64,000 nt of DNA. Origin: Stictocephala bisonia (taxonomy: Eukaryota; Arthropoda; Insecta; Hemiptera; Membracidae). A program made the translations under genes and the position numbers. The notes under the pieces are model-generated. The model was not told the origin of the DNA. It searched no databases and was given only the letters and a program-made list of their open reading frames with translations. The stretch is taken from NCBI GenBank assembly GCA_035578905.1, contig JAQJVL010002161.1:53625-117624 (forward strand). Reading direction: 5' to 3'. Shown here one piece after another: positions 12,161-25,447 of the stretch; within the stretch, counting starts at the first letter, position 1, and every line of letters begins with the position of its first letter.

Positions 12161-12696
12161 CCTGATTAATCCCTAAGAGAAAACTTAATTCAAATTTTTA
12201 CAAAGGAAGAAAGAGGAATATTTGTAAGAGTGAAATTTAAATAAAAAATGGAATATAGTCTGCGTGAAATTTTGTTTCTAAATTACGTATTTGCGTGTTA
12301 TCCTAAGTCATCTCTGAGAACTTTTGTATTTCAGTAGGTCTATATCATTTGGTTTAGGAAATTTATATCGGAGCAGAAAGAAGTGTTTAGTTACAAATTG
12401 TCCCTGGTCTTTCTGATTATATAAAATTTTAACTAATATTACTTTCGATTATCTAGATTAATTATTACTAAACTTAGTTAAATATTTAGTTAAATTATTA
12501 CTAAACTTCTGCAATTTAGGGTGTTGTTTTAACGTGTGTTTTGTAAAGACATTTTTACAACGTCTCTTTAATTTCAAATAGGTTTATTTAATTCTTGCCG
12601 ATCTCTTAATCTATTCATCGATTCGAATACATTTTGAATTGGTCAGACGAGCTGCCTCTTATGCGCGGTGGGGAAGGGGTGAAAGCCTTGGTTATT
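12161..12696. other. AT-rich, nothing recognised
   Basis: No coding frame, repeat or terminus could be supported here. Confidence 0.4.
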
Positions 12697-13663
12697 GAGA
12701 ACCACGGATGCGTGGTGCGTCATCCGTCAACGCCAATGTGATATTGTCGCAGCCGCATTATCGCATAGTGAGTTTGTTTTTTAAGACTGCTCGAATTCGG
12801 CCCTATTTCGGTGCGGAATACAGTGACAGTCTGAGTCTCTTCAGTTGCAGTAGTGAAGATGGGTGTGGACATTGCTTTTGCATTGTTATTAGGAGGAGAG
12901 GCTGAAGAAAAGGCATCATTTATCAGCTTCTAAATGTGCAATTAAAAAAAGAGGATTATTTTTTTTAAGTAAGAGGAAGAATGTGTTAGGGAAGTATTGA
13001 TTCTTAGGCACTTCTTTGTCCATTTTTAAGGGTCGAATTAGTCTTTTTTGTGATAGTAATTATATTTTACCAACAAAAATCCATTATGAAAACAACATTT
13101 CTATTAATAACATAAAATTACTTGGGTAGAAAAATACATTATTTATAATTAAAGGTTTTGCTGAACACTTAAAATTTTCAAACAAAAGTTTAACGTACTA
13201 TACAATTTCAAAATTAACGTGTAGAATACATTTTTTACAATAGTGTAACATTTTTTAAATTAATTTTCTATATTAAGCAAATGTTTTGGAAATAGGTAGC
13301 CTATGTATACAAAAAGTTTTTCAGTTTTAAGACATACTAACTAAGTTATTCCATAAATAATCTAACAAATGACAATAAAATCATATAATAATTTGTTTTA
13401 CCAAAATAAAGCAAAGAACTTTTATCTATGTCATTTGCAAAATACTTCAACTTCATGTCTCCACTGCGTTGCGTTCACGCACCAGATTGACTAGGAGGCA
13501 ACTGATGCGGCAGCGGCTTGCGTGTGACGAAGCCAAAAAGAGCGGCAACTGTTCTTCCATTAATGCCGCTTGGTCTTGAAAAACGACTCCATACCTATGT
13601 ATGTAGTTGACTGTTGCGCAATTTACGCATTGACAGATTACGCTTGACGCATCCGTGGTTCTT
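12697..13663. mobile_element. PIF/Harbinger-like non-autonomous element
   Basis: The termini are inverted copies: GAGAACCACGGATGCGT at 12697, and at the right end (read inward on the minus strand) AAGAACCACGGATGCGT. A subterminal block (TCATCCGTCAACGC versus TAATCTGTCAATGC) matches as well. Near the left end, at 12859, a short plus frame reads MGVDIAFALLLGGEAEEKA, compatible with the start of a Harbinger-type protein. The interior is AT-rich and otherwise non-coding. The 3-bp target duplication expected for this superfamily was not resolved, so the assignment rests on terminus style only. Confidence 0.55.
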
Positions 13664-13933
13664 AAAAATCAATGCTTGAACGCAATCCGTCGCTTTTGAA
13701 GTATTGTATGCCCATACTTGTTTAGAAAATATGAACTAAAGCTAGATTTGGGGTTGAAGTTGCGCAGTGGTTTGAATATTTCTACCTTATTTTTATTTAT
13801 TTTATTTTGTTATTATTATTTATTTATTTTTTATAAATACTTTCTACGCAAGTGGCATTTTAAACGGGATGTTCAAACGTTGTTCAAAAATGTTCAAACA
13901 ACCATCCAAACCCCTATGACAAATTTAAGTGGA

Positions 13934-14003
13934 CCTCCCGGGATTTGAACTCGTGACCCTCTACATATGAAGCAGACGTGCTAACTATTAGTCTAGCAAG
14001 AGG
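13934..14003 (-). mobile_element. tRNA-like head of a SINE (Met-CAT-like)
   Basis: On the minus strand these 70 bases fold as a tRNA-like cloverleaf. There is a 7-bp acceptor stem (CCTCTTG with CGGGAGG), an anticodon stem TCTGC/GTAGA around the loop TTCATAT (anticodon CAT), and a T arm with GAGTTCAAATCCC fitting a B box. The acceptor stem uses G-T pairs and the D arm is poor. Downstream on the same strand is further transcribed-looking sequence rather than a T-run, which points to a tRNA-derived SINE head. A decayed tRNA-Met gene is the alternative. Confidence 0.5.
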
Positions 14004-14458
14004 CCTATTTTAATACCTTCTCATTTTAATCGGACTGTTGTGAAAGCATGAAGGAACGAAGGAAACAAATAGTTTCCAATTAGTTGATTACATAACCGGA
14101 AGACCAAAGTTATGCCCCTTCTTACTTGTATAATATCCGTGATAATGAAAATGCAACATATAGAAATTGTTGAACTGTAATTGTAGTAATATCAGGTCGA
14201 AAGACGTGCCTTTTCCGGAACTTGTGCGATCTGTAATAGTGGCGCGTGGCCGGCTCGTGCCCGCATAATTTACACACTCGAGTTCCGCCCCCATGTTCGT
14301 GGTTCAAGCCGTTGGAGTCAACCGACAATCAGCTCATATTTAAATACACCTGGGTCTGGACCACGCCACCGACATTCAACAGACTTCTCTAAATTAAAAG
14401 TGTGTTAATTTTAAATATATTAAAAAATATATATGTTAAAATAAAAGTATTTTTCATG
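14004..14458. other. No gene recognised
   Basis: Contains a moderately GC-rich patch (about 14200-14300) with overlapping minus-strand frames, neither of which resembles a known protein. Confidence 0.35.
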
Positions 14459-15006
14459 CTTTTTACCGTTGTTATCGGAGAATTAGGTAACGCTTTTTAT
14501 CGTTGTTATCGGGAATTAGGTAACGTTTTTTACCGTTGTTATCGGGGAATGAGGTAACGCTTTTTATCGTTGTTATCGGGAATTAGGTAACGTTTTTTAC
14601 CTTTGTTATCGGGAATTAGGTAACGCTTTTTACCGTTGTTATCGGAGAATTAGGTAACGCTTTTTATCGTTGTTATCGGGAATTAGGTAACGTTTTTTAC
14701 CGTTGTTATCGGGGAATGAGGTAACGCTTTTTATCGTTGTTATCGGGAATTAGGTAACGTTTTTTACCTTTGTTATCGGGAATTAGGTAACGCTTTTTAC
14801 CGTTGTTATCGGAGAATTAGGTAACGCTTTTTACCGTTGTTATCGGGGAATTAGGTAACACTTTTTACCTTTGTTATCGGGAATTAGGTAACGCTTTTTA
14901 CCGTTGTTATCGGGGAATTAGGTAACGCTTTTTACCGTTGTTATCAGGGAATTAAGTAACGCTTTTTACCGGTGTTATCGGGAATTAGGTAACGCTTTTT
15001 ACCTTT
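14459..15006. repeat. 33/34-bp satellite with higher-order structure
   Basis: About 16 tandem copies of a unit of the type CTTTTTACCGTTGTTATCGG followed by (AG)AATTAGGTAACG. The first ten units form two consecutive 167-bp blocks (14459-14625 and 14626-14792), each with the same order of five variants (34, 33, 34, 33, 33 bp). Later units diverge (CTTTGTT, CAGGGAATTAAG). Confidence 0.92.
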
Positions 15007-18000
15007 GTCTTTGATAGGACATTTATTTGCCGCGATTCCTACCTTATTTCAGATCATTTGTCAACCATCGTACAATTGTTGTCGAAGGACTTGTCATGCT
15101 GCAGTTCATTGTAGTGTAGTGACTGTCACCTAGAACCTCATCATGTTGACATCAATCAGCACCAGTGCCACAGAGGAATGTTGGCGTCTCCCCCAACTGC
15201 GTAGTTTGTATACCATGTCATGTCCACTGTCAAGGTCGCCGCTTGTACTGGTTTCTCTCCGCTCGTCCTGTGTTCCATAGAGTAGTGTGAGATTACAAGT
15301 GGTCATGAAATATGAACCCAAGGCTTCGACAGTTCAGAAAAATCGTATCAATCAAAACAAAGATAAAATGTTCAGTTATTTTTTTAAGTTTAAATGTATA
15401 GAAAGTTTGTAACGTTTGTTTGGTATTCGTGAAATTCAAGAAGGCATTTGTCAGTAGTGTGTGTGTTAAACAGTGTTGTGTACCGACAAGTTGGTTACTG
15501 AAGCACTGGACCACCTCGAAGACCAAAAAGTTTACGTTGTAATGAAAGAAAGGAAAAGTTAAAGCTGCACAGGTCTCATTTAAACTTTACATCTTCATTC
15601 AAACTATCATAAGCATTACGCCAGAACCAACCGCGTCATGCGCGACGGGCTACTCGTTGAGAATCCGCGAAGAAAATTCTTGGCCTGTTTGCCAGGATGA
15701 GCCAGGTTGCTTCAAACTGGAGCGGCCAGAGTCTACAGAGGCTGTCAGCCATGTCGGTTTTAATTCCATAAGAACAACGTTATTTTCGAACCGGATAAAC
15801 GATCACGCGTATCCAAACTGAACAGTTATTTTTAAACAGATTTTTCTTAACACAAATTGCATTTGATAAAGAATAAAATTGCGAGTTGGAATTGCTTTGC
15901 AAATTTCTAGTTAGTTTTATAGAAAAAAGTATAGGCTATAAAATATTTAGTTTAAAGTTTTTATTTTCGCCTATTTTTTAAAATTGAGCATGTGTATTCA
16001 GTATATCACTAGCAAACCCAATGAGCAATATGATAACGTTTAAAGTGACACCTCTTACACAACTAATGGTCAACAAATAAAGAAAAAAATATGAATTCGC
16101 AAATAAAATTGTTCTTTTAACACATGGCCTCTGCAGACTCTTAAAGTACAAGTATTAAGTATAATAGTCTTATATAAGTTTCATCCAGGATTGAAATCGG
16201 CTCCTTAAAGTTAATTTGAAGTGCACATGCTAAAAACTTTGATAAAAACTAGCTTGGACAATACATTACAAATCATGTTAATTGTATTAAACGTGTTTTA
16301 ATAGATATAGTAGTAATAATTTCAATGATAATACAAAGATATAATTTGTTAGTGGATTTATTGATTGCATTTAATATTGTGCACTGTTGTGGCATTACAA
16401 TATTAGATAGTGTATGGTTATCAGAGAGATGAAAAGATGTTCCGTAATGAATGGTATGTTATGTTCACTATATTGACTGAGACCGATTGTCCCTAAAAGA
16501 GAAGAAAATTGGTCATCGCCGTTAAAACATTTCTTCCAGCTTGTGCTTGAGAAAACGTGTTTTTTATGAAGTGGTCTAAATTACCTCTTCCGCGTCACAA
16601 TAATTTAAGTGCACTTCCTCGCGTTTTGTGCCGACAGGCGCATCAAGTGAAACTATCTCGCCGAATGGCAATGCGCACTTGAAGTCTACATTAACATCAA
16701 CATTACGGTGGACACGCATGGGTCCGAGGGAAAGTTGGGGCATTTCGTGGCTTTACGATGTGACCCGACACTCTCTCGACCACCGGAGTGTAATGAACTG
16801 AACCGCCGTAGTTGTATCAGCACCAACTACCGAGAAGTTATATGTCTATTAGTAATTAGTATCATTTACACAGTAAACCGCAATAAACACGCTGTTACCA
16901 TCAGTACTTCGCTGTTTTTACTCTAGATCTATGGCTTGTAATACCTGACTTGCACGATGAATTCAATCTAGCCCATATTAAATTTTTATTAAAACGTGCA
17001 AGACATGTATGCTTTGAAACTAAAGACCCTTGGCTAACCGTAGAACCATGATTGAAGGCATCTACATAATTTGCACGGTTTAACATGATTGTGTTGTTAA
17101 AATACATTAAATTCACATTCGAAAACGTAAATCAATAATGTGTTTTTAAACACGAGTCTGCGGTTATAAATACACAATTCTTACATTAACACACGTAATT
17201 TTGCCATTCTAGTAAATTGTCTTTGTATTTATTTTGGCTAAATTTTTAAATTTAAACGCGTTTTTAGTTCATCCGTTGGCTACAGTTAGAGTTGTCCTGC
17301 TACCAGACGTTTGTGTAGGTAATTGAACCCATACCACGTCGTGTTCGGCTGTTATCTGGACCTTCGTCAGGTGGAACAAATAATTCTAATGCATAAGCAT
17401 GTGTTTTATGTAAGCATGCGATTAGGTGATTTGTCATGTTTTAAGTTTGCTTTCCCTCACCGAATCATGAGAATTGATCGCAGATTCACAGTAACGATGG
17501 CAAATGTATTATTATGTTCTGCAAGGGTGTTACACATGCGTGGACCGATTGAGTGTTGGGAGAGTCAGACTGCCAGACTAATGGTTGAGCTCGTCTCGCC
17601 TTTAAATACATCGTGCGGTCGGTGGAGTTGCATGATCTTCCGTCTGGATGCTGGGATACATTTATTGTTATCATTAAAAACAATCGAGTCAAGAGTAATG
17701 ACTGTTCATAATCAGAAGGACTGTAAAAACACGTACATGTCACGTCGACACTGCTACATCAAATTGAAAGCTAGACTACACATGGGTGATAAATTACTGT
17801 AAGAAAGTTGGAGCCGACACACTCTGTTTTCATTGATATCTATTCTCGTCTAAGTATAGTAAGACAAACCGGTTGCATATTACCCGCTCGTGTAAACTGA
17901 ATTAATCATTTTGACGAACATGTAGGAAGTATACTTCGGTCACATTTGTTTAGACTCAACAGCACCTACCTCCTTAGGCTGCATCAAACGAGTTTAAATC

Positions 18001-18785
18001 GTGTAATTTACCTCGTTCTAAATCAATAAACTCGTATGGGTAAATGATAATTGATGGGTTTTCTGAACCTATCAGTCCATCAAAGATATACTGCAATGGA
18101 AACTGATATTTAAGGCATTGAAAAAAATCGGTCTACAGATTTTCACAACATAATTCACGCTTTTCTAAGTCCATATCAAGGTAAACGAGATTGCTTTAAA
18201 TTGTTATACTGGACAATACAGTATACTGTTACACGTATTGCAATACAGTATTTGTATCAAAAATATTTTTAGTAATATCCGATATTCAGTTCTCTTGATT
18301 AGATTTAAAACATAAGAAATATTTCATTAACTCAAGCAAAATCTGATCCACTTTTTTGACGCGGCATTGTGCGAGCACTGAATCAGCTCTGTCTGTCCGG
18401 ATGCAGCAATTGATAGCTGATAGACAAAATCCTAAACGACGATTCTGCTGTTCCTCCAACCGTTCACCTCAGTGAACTCCGCAAACTCATCGCTGGTTCA
18501 TATAAGATATTTCTTATTACTATATTCTACGAATCGAGTTATTACTTTATATTGGTTATTCGATTTAAGGGAAGTGAAATAAATTTAATTATAGATAAAT
18601 ACTACAACTTAAAATTAGCTCAGACAGGTTGTGCAAATGTTTGAAATGTATAGTTCATTTGCTTTGTATTAATGAGCAGTTAAATATTGTTGTATCCTCT
18701 GTTAAATTAAATTCGTCTATTTTCAACTTTTACTTGCATGATGTGACACTATTAGAAACCAGGCTAATAAAGATATACTCAGTAT
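15007..18785. other. 3.8 kb with no gene recognised
   Basis: Composition varies, with richer patches at 15040-15270, 15600-15790, 16600-16830 and 17280-17800. The longest frame is 17323-17802 (plus, 159 codons); it matches no family I know, and an overlapping minus frame is also open, so it is probably chance. No splice-bracketed exon of the RhoGAP gene was seen. Confidence 0.35.
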
Positions 18786-19226
18786 ACAGAGTGGGGAAAA
18801 ATATGGAAACGCTTTCACAACAACGTTTTTTTCCATACATAATTTAATAGTTCAATTAATAGTTCAATAAAGTATAATTTGTTGTCAGAATAATAATAAC
18901 CGTTAAATAGCGGAGAAATAATATTGTTAAATTAGTTACTTTGAAATTCAAATGACCGCTACTCTGGAAAGTATAAACCTTTCGAAGTGCGACTTGCGGC
19001 GATTAATTTATCTTGAATAGACCTTTCATTTGATACCGAACTCGACCTAGGCTTACGTTGGAAATGTTCGTTCAACTCCTCGTGGGCCATCACCCTGAAA
19101 AGATTAAATTTCGATAATGGTGTCAAAAAGTATTTTCTTTGCAATAATGATCATGTACAAGATTTCACTTTCATAAGTGAATCATACAAACGTTGTGAAA
19201 GCGTTTCCATATTTTTTCCCACCCTG
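18786..19226. mobile_element. Tc1/mariner-type MITE
   Basis: A 441-bp element flanked by TA on both sides (18784-18785 and 19227-19228). The terminal inverted repeats are about 36 bp: CAGAGTGGGGAAAAATATGG on the left and CAGGGTGGGAAAAAATATGG on the right read inward, both continuing AAACGCTTTCACAAC. It has no transposase. TA target sites and termini of this length fit Tc1/mariner. Confidence 0.85.
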
Positions 19227-19752
19227 TATATGTATAACAATGGTTTCAAAACAAAGGATGATTTTTGTCGACAAACTGGGATGGGTGAACGTAAGTATGC
19301 TTACAGAGTTGACAAGTAATGGAAATAATCATTGAAGTAGACCTAATGAAATGGCGAAAACTTACTCGATTTTAAATTATGCTACCCATATTGAGTAAGA
19401 CTTGTTACAAATCATACAAAGTAATTTAGATAAAGCATGGTTTTGTTGGCCATGCTGTTACGTCACTCCGGGTGTGAGCACACTAATGTAATCACCCATC
19501 CTCGCATTGCTGCTGCCCATTAAAATTGTTTCCTTGGTTTTACGAAGGAAGCATTTAGGACACGATGAGGTGTTGAGTTGATAATATAAATCGACATATG
19601 CAATTAAGTTGAATTGAATGTTATTGAGCCAGTTAATTAGGGAGAAAGTGATAAAAATTACAATTAGCTTCCATAAATAAAATCATATGCGGATTTTACG
19701 GACGGACATTAAATATAATGAGCTGAAGTGTTCAACATTATTTGTTGAGTGC

Positions 19753-21345
19753 CAAATTAAGTTGGTAGAACTAAACTACACAAGACAAACCGTCGAATCA
19801 AGTAGGTAGAACTTAACTACACAAGACAAACCGACAAATCAAGTTGGCAGAACTACACAAGACAAACCGTCGAATCAAGTAGGCAGAAGTAAACTAAACA
19901 AGACAAACCATCAAAACAAGTTGGCAGAACTAAACTAAACAAGACAAACCGTCAAATCAAGTTGGCAGAACTAAACTAAACAAGACAAACCGTCAAATCA
20001 AGTTGGCAGAACTAAACTAAACAAGACAAACTGTCAAATCAAGTTGGCAGAACTAAACTAAACAAGACAAACTGTCAAATCAAGTTGGCAGAACTAAACT
20101 AAACAAGACAAACCGTCAAATCAAGTTGGCAGAACTAAACTAAACAAGACAAACCGTCAAATCAAGTTGGCAGAACTAAACTAAACAAGACAAACCGTCA
20201 AATCAAGTAGGCAGAACTAAACTAAACAAGACAAACCGTCAAATCAAGTTGGCAGAACTAAACTAAACAAGACAAACCGTCAAATCAAGTTGGCAGAACT
20301 AAACTAAACAAGACAAACCGTCAAATCAAGTTGGCAGAACTAAACTAAACAAGACAAACCGTCAAATCAAGTTGGCAGAACTAAACTAAACAAGACAAAC
20401 CGTCAAATCAAGTTGGCAGAACTAAACTAAACAAGACAAACCGTCAAATCAAGTTGGCAGAACTAAACTAAACAAGACAAACTGTCAAATCAAGTTGGCA
20501 GAACTAAACTAAACAAGACAAACTGTCAAATCAAGTTGGCAGAACTAAACTAAACAAGACAAACCGTCAAATCAAGTTGGCAGAACTAAACTAAACAAGA
20601 CAAACTGTCAAATCAAGTTGGCAGAACTAAACTAAACAAGACAAACTGTCAAATCAAGTTGGCAGAACTAAACTAAACAAGACAAACTGTCAAATCAAGT
20701 TGGCAGAACTAAACTACACAAGACAAACCGTCAAATCAAGTTGGCAGAACTACACAAGACAAACCGTCGAATCAAGTAGGCAGAAGTAAACTAAACAAGA
20801 CAAACTGTCAAATCAAGTTGGCAGAACTAAACTAAACAAGACAAACTGTCAAATCAAGTTGGCAGAACTAAACTACACAAGACAAACCGGCAAATCAAGT
20901 TGGCAGAACTACACAAGACAAACCGTCGAATCAAGTAGGCAGAAGTAAACTAAACAAGACAAACCGTCAAATCAAGTTGGCAGAACTAAACTAAACAAGA
21001 CAAACCGTCAAATCAATTTGGCAGAACTAAACTAAACAAGACAAACTGTCAAATCAATTTGGCAGAACTAAACTAAACAAGACAAACTGTCAAATCAAGT
21101 TGGCAGAACTAAACTACACAAGACAAACCGTCAAATCAATTTGGCAGAACTAAACTAAACAAGACAAACTGTCAAATCAAGTTGGCAGAACTAAACTACA
21201 CAAGACAAACCGTCAAATCAAGTAGGTAAAATTAAACTACACAAGACAAACCATCAAATCAAGTTGGCAGAACTAAACTACACAATTGTCGTTCAGAGTG
21301 TCAAATCAAGTTGCCAGAAATAAACTACTCAAGTCAAGAGCGTTC
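19753..21345. repeat. 41-bp satellite, about 39 copies
   Basis: The unit contains CAAGTTGGCAGAACTAAACT followed by AAACAAGACAAACCGTCAAAT. Central copies are nearly identical (C/T variation at CCGTC/CTGTC). Edge copies carry more changes (ACTACAC, GTAGGTAG), and some units lack 5 bp. The pattern of uniform centre and divergent edges fits expansion by unequal exchange. Confidence 0.95.
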
Positions 21346-21601
21346 TACAGAATGGCAAATCAATTAACCCCAACGTCCCCTTCGTTACAACCGAACTAGA
21401 CTTTTTTTCAAATGTCTGGGTTTTAGAGACAAGTTATCTTGGATACCTTCGTGACAATCTTGAACTTCGTGACACATATGTACGACTACTGACTGACGTT
21501 GTAAAAACTAGACTGCTCGAGGAGTACAGTTGTAAATACGAAAGCGTAATGTGCTGTGTACTAAGGTAAACCAATACGAGGTAATCTGTCACTGTTGTAA
21601 A

Positions 21602-22525
21602 ATGTATTTCACTGCATATGTGGGGAGGATTTGGATCGTTCTCTATGTAAGATGAACTGGGCTTTAAGATGAACGACCGCCCCTTGGAAGTTGCACCAAG
21701 CCATGCGTCCTCCATATGTATTTCACTGCAAATGTGGGGAGTATTTGGATCGTTCTCTATGTAATAAGGACTGGGCATTAAGATGAACGACCGCCCCTTG
21801 GAAGTTGCACCAAGCCATGCGTCCTCCATATGTATTTCACTGCAAATGTGGGGAGTATTTGGATCGTTCTCTATGTAATAAGGACTGGGCATTAAGATGA
21901 ACGACCGCCCCTTGGAAGTTGCACCAAGCCATGCGTCCTCCATATGTATTTCACTGCAAATGTGGGGAGTATTTGGATCGTTCTCTATGTAATAAGGACT
22001 GGGCTTTAAGATGAACGACCGCCCCTTGGAAGTTCCACCAAGCCATGCGTCCTCCATATGTATTTCACTGCAAATGTGGGGAGTATTTGGATCGTTCTCT
22101 ATGTAATAAGGACTGGGCTTTAAGATGAACGACCGTCACTTGGAAGTTACGCCAAGCCATGTGTCCTCCATATGTATTTCACTGCATATGTGGGGAGTAT
22201 TTGGATCGTTGTCTATGTAATAAGGGCTGGGCTTTAAGACGAACGACCGCCCCTTGGAAGTTGCGCCAAGCCATGCGTCCTCCATATGTATTTCACTGCA
22301 TATGTGGGGAGTATTTGGATCGTTGTCTATGTAATAAGGGCTGGGCTTTAAGATGAACGACCGCCCCTTGGAAGTTGCACCAAGCCATGCGTCCTCCATA
22401 TGTATTTCACTGCATATGTGGGGAGTATTTGGATCGTTCTCTATGTAATAAGGACGGGGCTTTAAGATGAACGACCGTCACTTGGAAGTTGCGCCAAGCC
22501 GTGCGTCCTCCATATGTATTTCAAC
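21602..22525. repeat. 114-bp satellite with open frame on minus strand
   Basis: About eight tandem copies of a 114-bp unit. Because 114 is a multiple of three, a minus-strand frame stays open through several copies with a 38-residue repeat (MEDAWLGATSKGRSF, later PNTPHICSEIH). The frame at 21434-22057 covers four units and runs into unique DNA; another at 22136-22399 covers two. There is no signal peptide or known domain. Whether it is translated cannot be told. Confidence 0.92.
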
Positions 22526-25447
22526 CGTCAAGGAGATACTTGCTGTTGAGGATGCCGAGGTTTCGTCATTTCCCCCTGTGTACTCACCGCTTGTTGCGTA
22601 CTCGACGATCGCTCGTTTTGATTTCTTTTGTTAATTCCAAATTCAGTATACTGTGGTTTTGTAACATGTTTGGTTCAAAACGTTTAACCCATATTTTTTT
22701 AATTTAATTACAAAAAAAAACATTATAAAGAAATGTTATTAAAAAATGATCTCTAATGAATGTATTCGTAATTAGAAAATAATATCTTGTCTTTATTATT
22801 TATATGTTGTTATTTTTTGTAATGCATTATAGTTAACATATCAATTCTATCGTTATATATCTTTTTCGTTCGATCCTAGTCACCATCGTTTTTTATGCAA
22901 AAATCTGTTGTTATTGTTATTAGTATTAGTTAGTATTGCCATTACGTTAACTTTTTTGTTATCTATTTCATGGTCATACGTTTTATACTGAGCTATTTTA
23001 TTTAAATTCTTCAGGCCACCTTAATGTAGTTTTCTTATTATAAGTTTTGTATGTAGGTTTTGTATCATGGGAAAATAATTTTACATCCGCCTCCCGTCTC
23101 CATTAACTTAGGAAATGTGGGTTTCTTGCATTTTGGCACATTATTTTGTATTATTTTTTGTGAAATAATTTATTTTCGTAAATCTCGTCTTATCAACATG
23201 ACAAATAATAATTGTGTCTACATACATTCCGAGGCTTTTACATTATAAATCGAGTAAAGCGGCTACCAATGGTAATTAATAAATATGTAGAGTAAAATAG
23301 CCTTTTTTTGTTTGAACTTTATAATATTAATGAAATAGTTGCAGGGTCGGTCGTGGCCGTGCGTGCGTGTGCTAGTGAGGGGGGCCTCACTCGTCAGTCT
23401 GTGTGTTATCACCCGCCAGTCGGGTTCAGTGCTAAACGTGTGTTGCGTGTTTCTTGTGTTCGACAATAATTGTATTTCATCGAAACCAAACTAAGGATTT
23501 ATTCGTTGTGGTATTCCTTTTTAGTGAACCATACATTTTTAAAATATTAGTTTTTACTGCAGTTGACCAAGCTTCATTAATCTATTTTAATTTTATACAT
23601 TCAGATTAGTATAGTAAGGTTTTTATTTAAATGTTATGATTAATTGAATAAATTACAAATTGCAGCTAATGTGTTTATGTACATTAACAAAAATAAATAA
23701 TCAGATTTGTTTAAAATTAAAATTGTCTGAACACTGTATAAATTAATTGTTCAACTTTGTTGAGTGTGTTTATGGTAAACTTCTGGAAGGAGTTCCTGTT
23801 CTTTGTTTTATTATTACCAATATTTTTTATTTATTTTTTATATATACAATCAAGTGCTGTTTCCAAATTTGAAGTCATTTATTTTATTCATATATATTTT
23901 TATCTTAGAATTGGTTACTAATTATAAATGTTAACTTAACACATTTGAACAGTTTGTGAGGGCAACGCTTTTTTTGACAATGTTTGCTAGCTTAAAAATA
24001 AATAAAAAGAAAATATCAAGCTTTTTATTAAAAAAATAAGCATGGTTTTGAAAAAAGAGTTTAAAACTTAGAAAATGAGAAACATTTTTTTTCTTCTAAA
24101 ATTTTTAGGTTCAGTTACTAAACTATTCCTTTTTAATCATAAAATATTGTTTCATTGATATATATTTTTTAATAATATAAGTTTATTTTGATCTTAAAAA
24201 ATAAATGTTCTAGATATTATTTTTTAGGGCTATGGCACTTTAGTGCTGCTAGGTTGTTCACTCTGTGTCTGAAATGGACAGTTCATAATAGCCTTTTAAG
24301 GGAATGCATTTAGTGGCTGATTATTTGTTTGTGTAAAGATATTGATGACCTTGATCATTGTGGTTATAAAATGGTTGGTGATACTTAGTTATCAGTTCAG
24401 TTCTGTAACACAGATAACAACTCTGAGTATAGCCTGAAATCTGATAAATTAATCAGTGCAATAGGTTGAAAAAACAAGTGTTTGACCGATATAAATAATT
24501 TTCATTGAAGATTTTCCTATAAAATTTCTATATTTGATTTAAATCACTTTTGCATTGTTGTGAAATAAGAATAATTGAATGCACGATAAATATTTATGTA
24601 TTTGTTTATGATTGTTGGCTGTAAGGTAATGAAAACAGCCATTTATTATGCAAAATTTATTATAAAAATATATTGTAGTATCACAAAAAACCAGTTGCAG
24701 TTTTTGACAGTTATAGCCAAATAGTCATTATTTTAAGTTGAAACTTTGAAATCCTGGCACTGCCTATGCTGCCATTAGTTTTGATTAAATTAAAAGTACA
24801 GGTTTAATTTTATTTTTCTAAAAATATATTTTATGGTATGGATTTATATTATAATAATTATATTTTTCAAAAAACGTTTCACACTATTTGTCTCCAAAAA
24901 TTATTAAAAAGATTAAAAACCAAAACATTCAAGCGTCAATTAATTATCTCTAGATTCTCTCTAGTTTTAGAATTTAGTTATGGCATTTTACAGCAACTAT
25001 TATTTATTAATATAGGTTGTTTTGTAACAACAAATTACAAATGATCCATTCCAATTTGTAAATTAATAAATACTATTCCCAGCCAAAGTTGAAGCAATTT
25101 TACATTAACTAAGTAAATTGTAAAGTTTTAAGTTGAAGTAACCAATGAAATATAAAAATTGTGATTACTAAAACGATCACTTATTTACATCTTGTTAACA
25201 TTCAGAAACTAAGTAATACTATTATGCAACTAGTAATCATTAATTATGATGATATACATTGTTAAAGGACACCAGGACATTAACAAATGTTTATGATATT
25301 ATTAAACACTTCAAAATATAATAAAATAAAATATTCTAATCCTAGTAAGCTGAAAATTTCTATCTGATAGCCAAAATATGGAATACTATGTGGAAATGCC
25401 ATTTTTACATTAAATAAAATATCATACGGATGAGGCCACATAAAGAA
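22526..25447. other. AT-rich, no gene; one GC-rich patch near 23340-23465
   Basis: No supported coding exon. About 23340-23465 is unusually GC-rich for this window and contains TCAGTCTGTG and TTCAGTGCTAAACG, which resemble arthropod initiator-type start sites. A non-coding first exon is possible but unproven. The remainder is very AT-rich. Confidence 0.35.

Noticed and set aside
13934..14003. A functional tRNA-Met gene
   Set aside because: Weak D arm, several wobble pairs and sequence continuing without a terminator favour a SINE head.
17323..17802. A 159-codon plus-strand frame
   Set aside because: No similarity to a known family, an overlapping minus frame is also open, and no splice or element context; probably chance.
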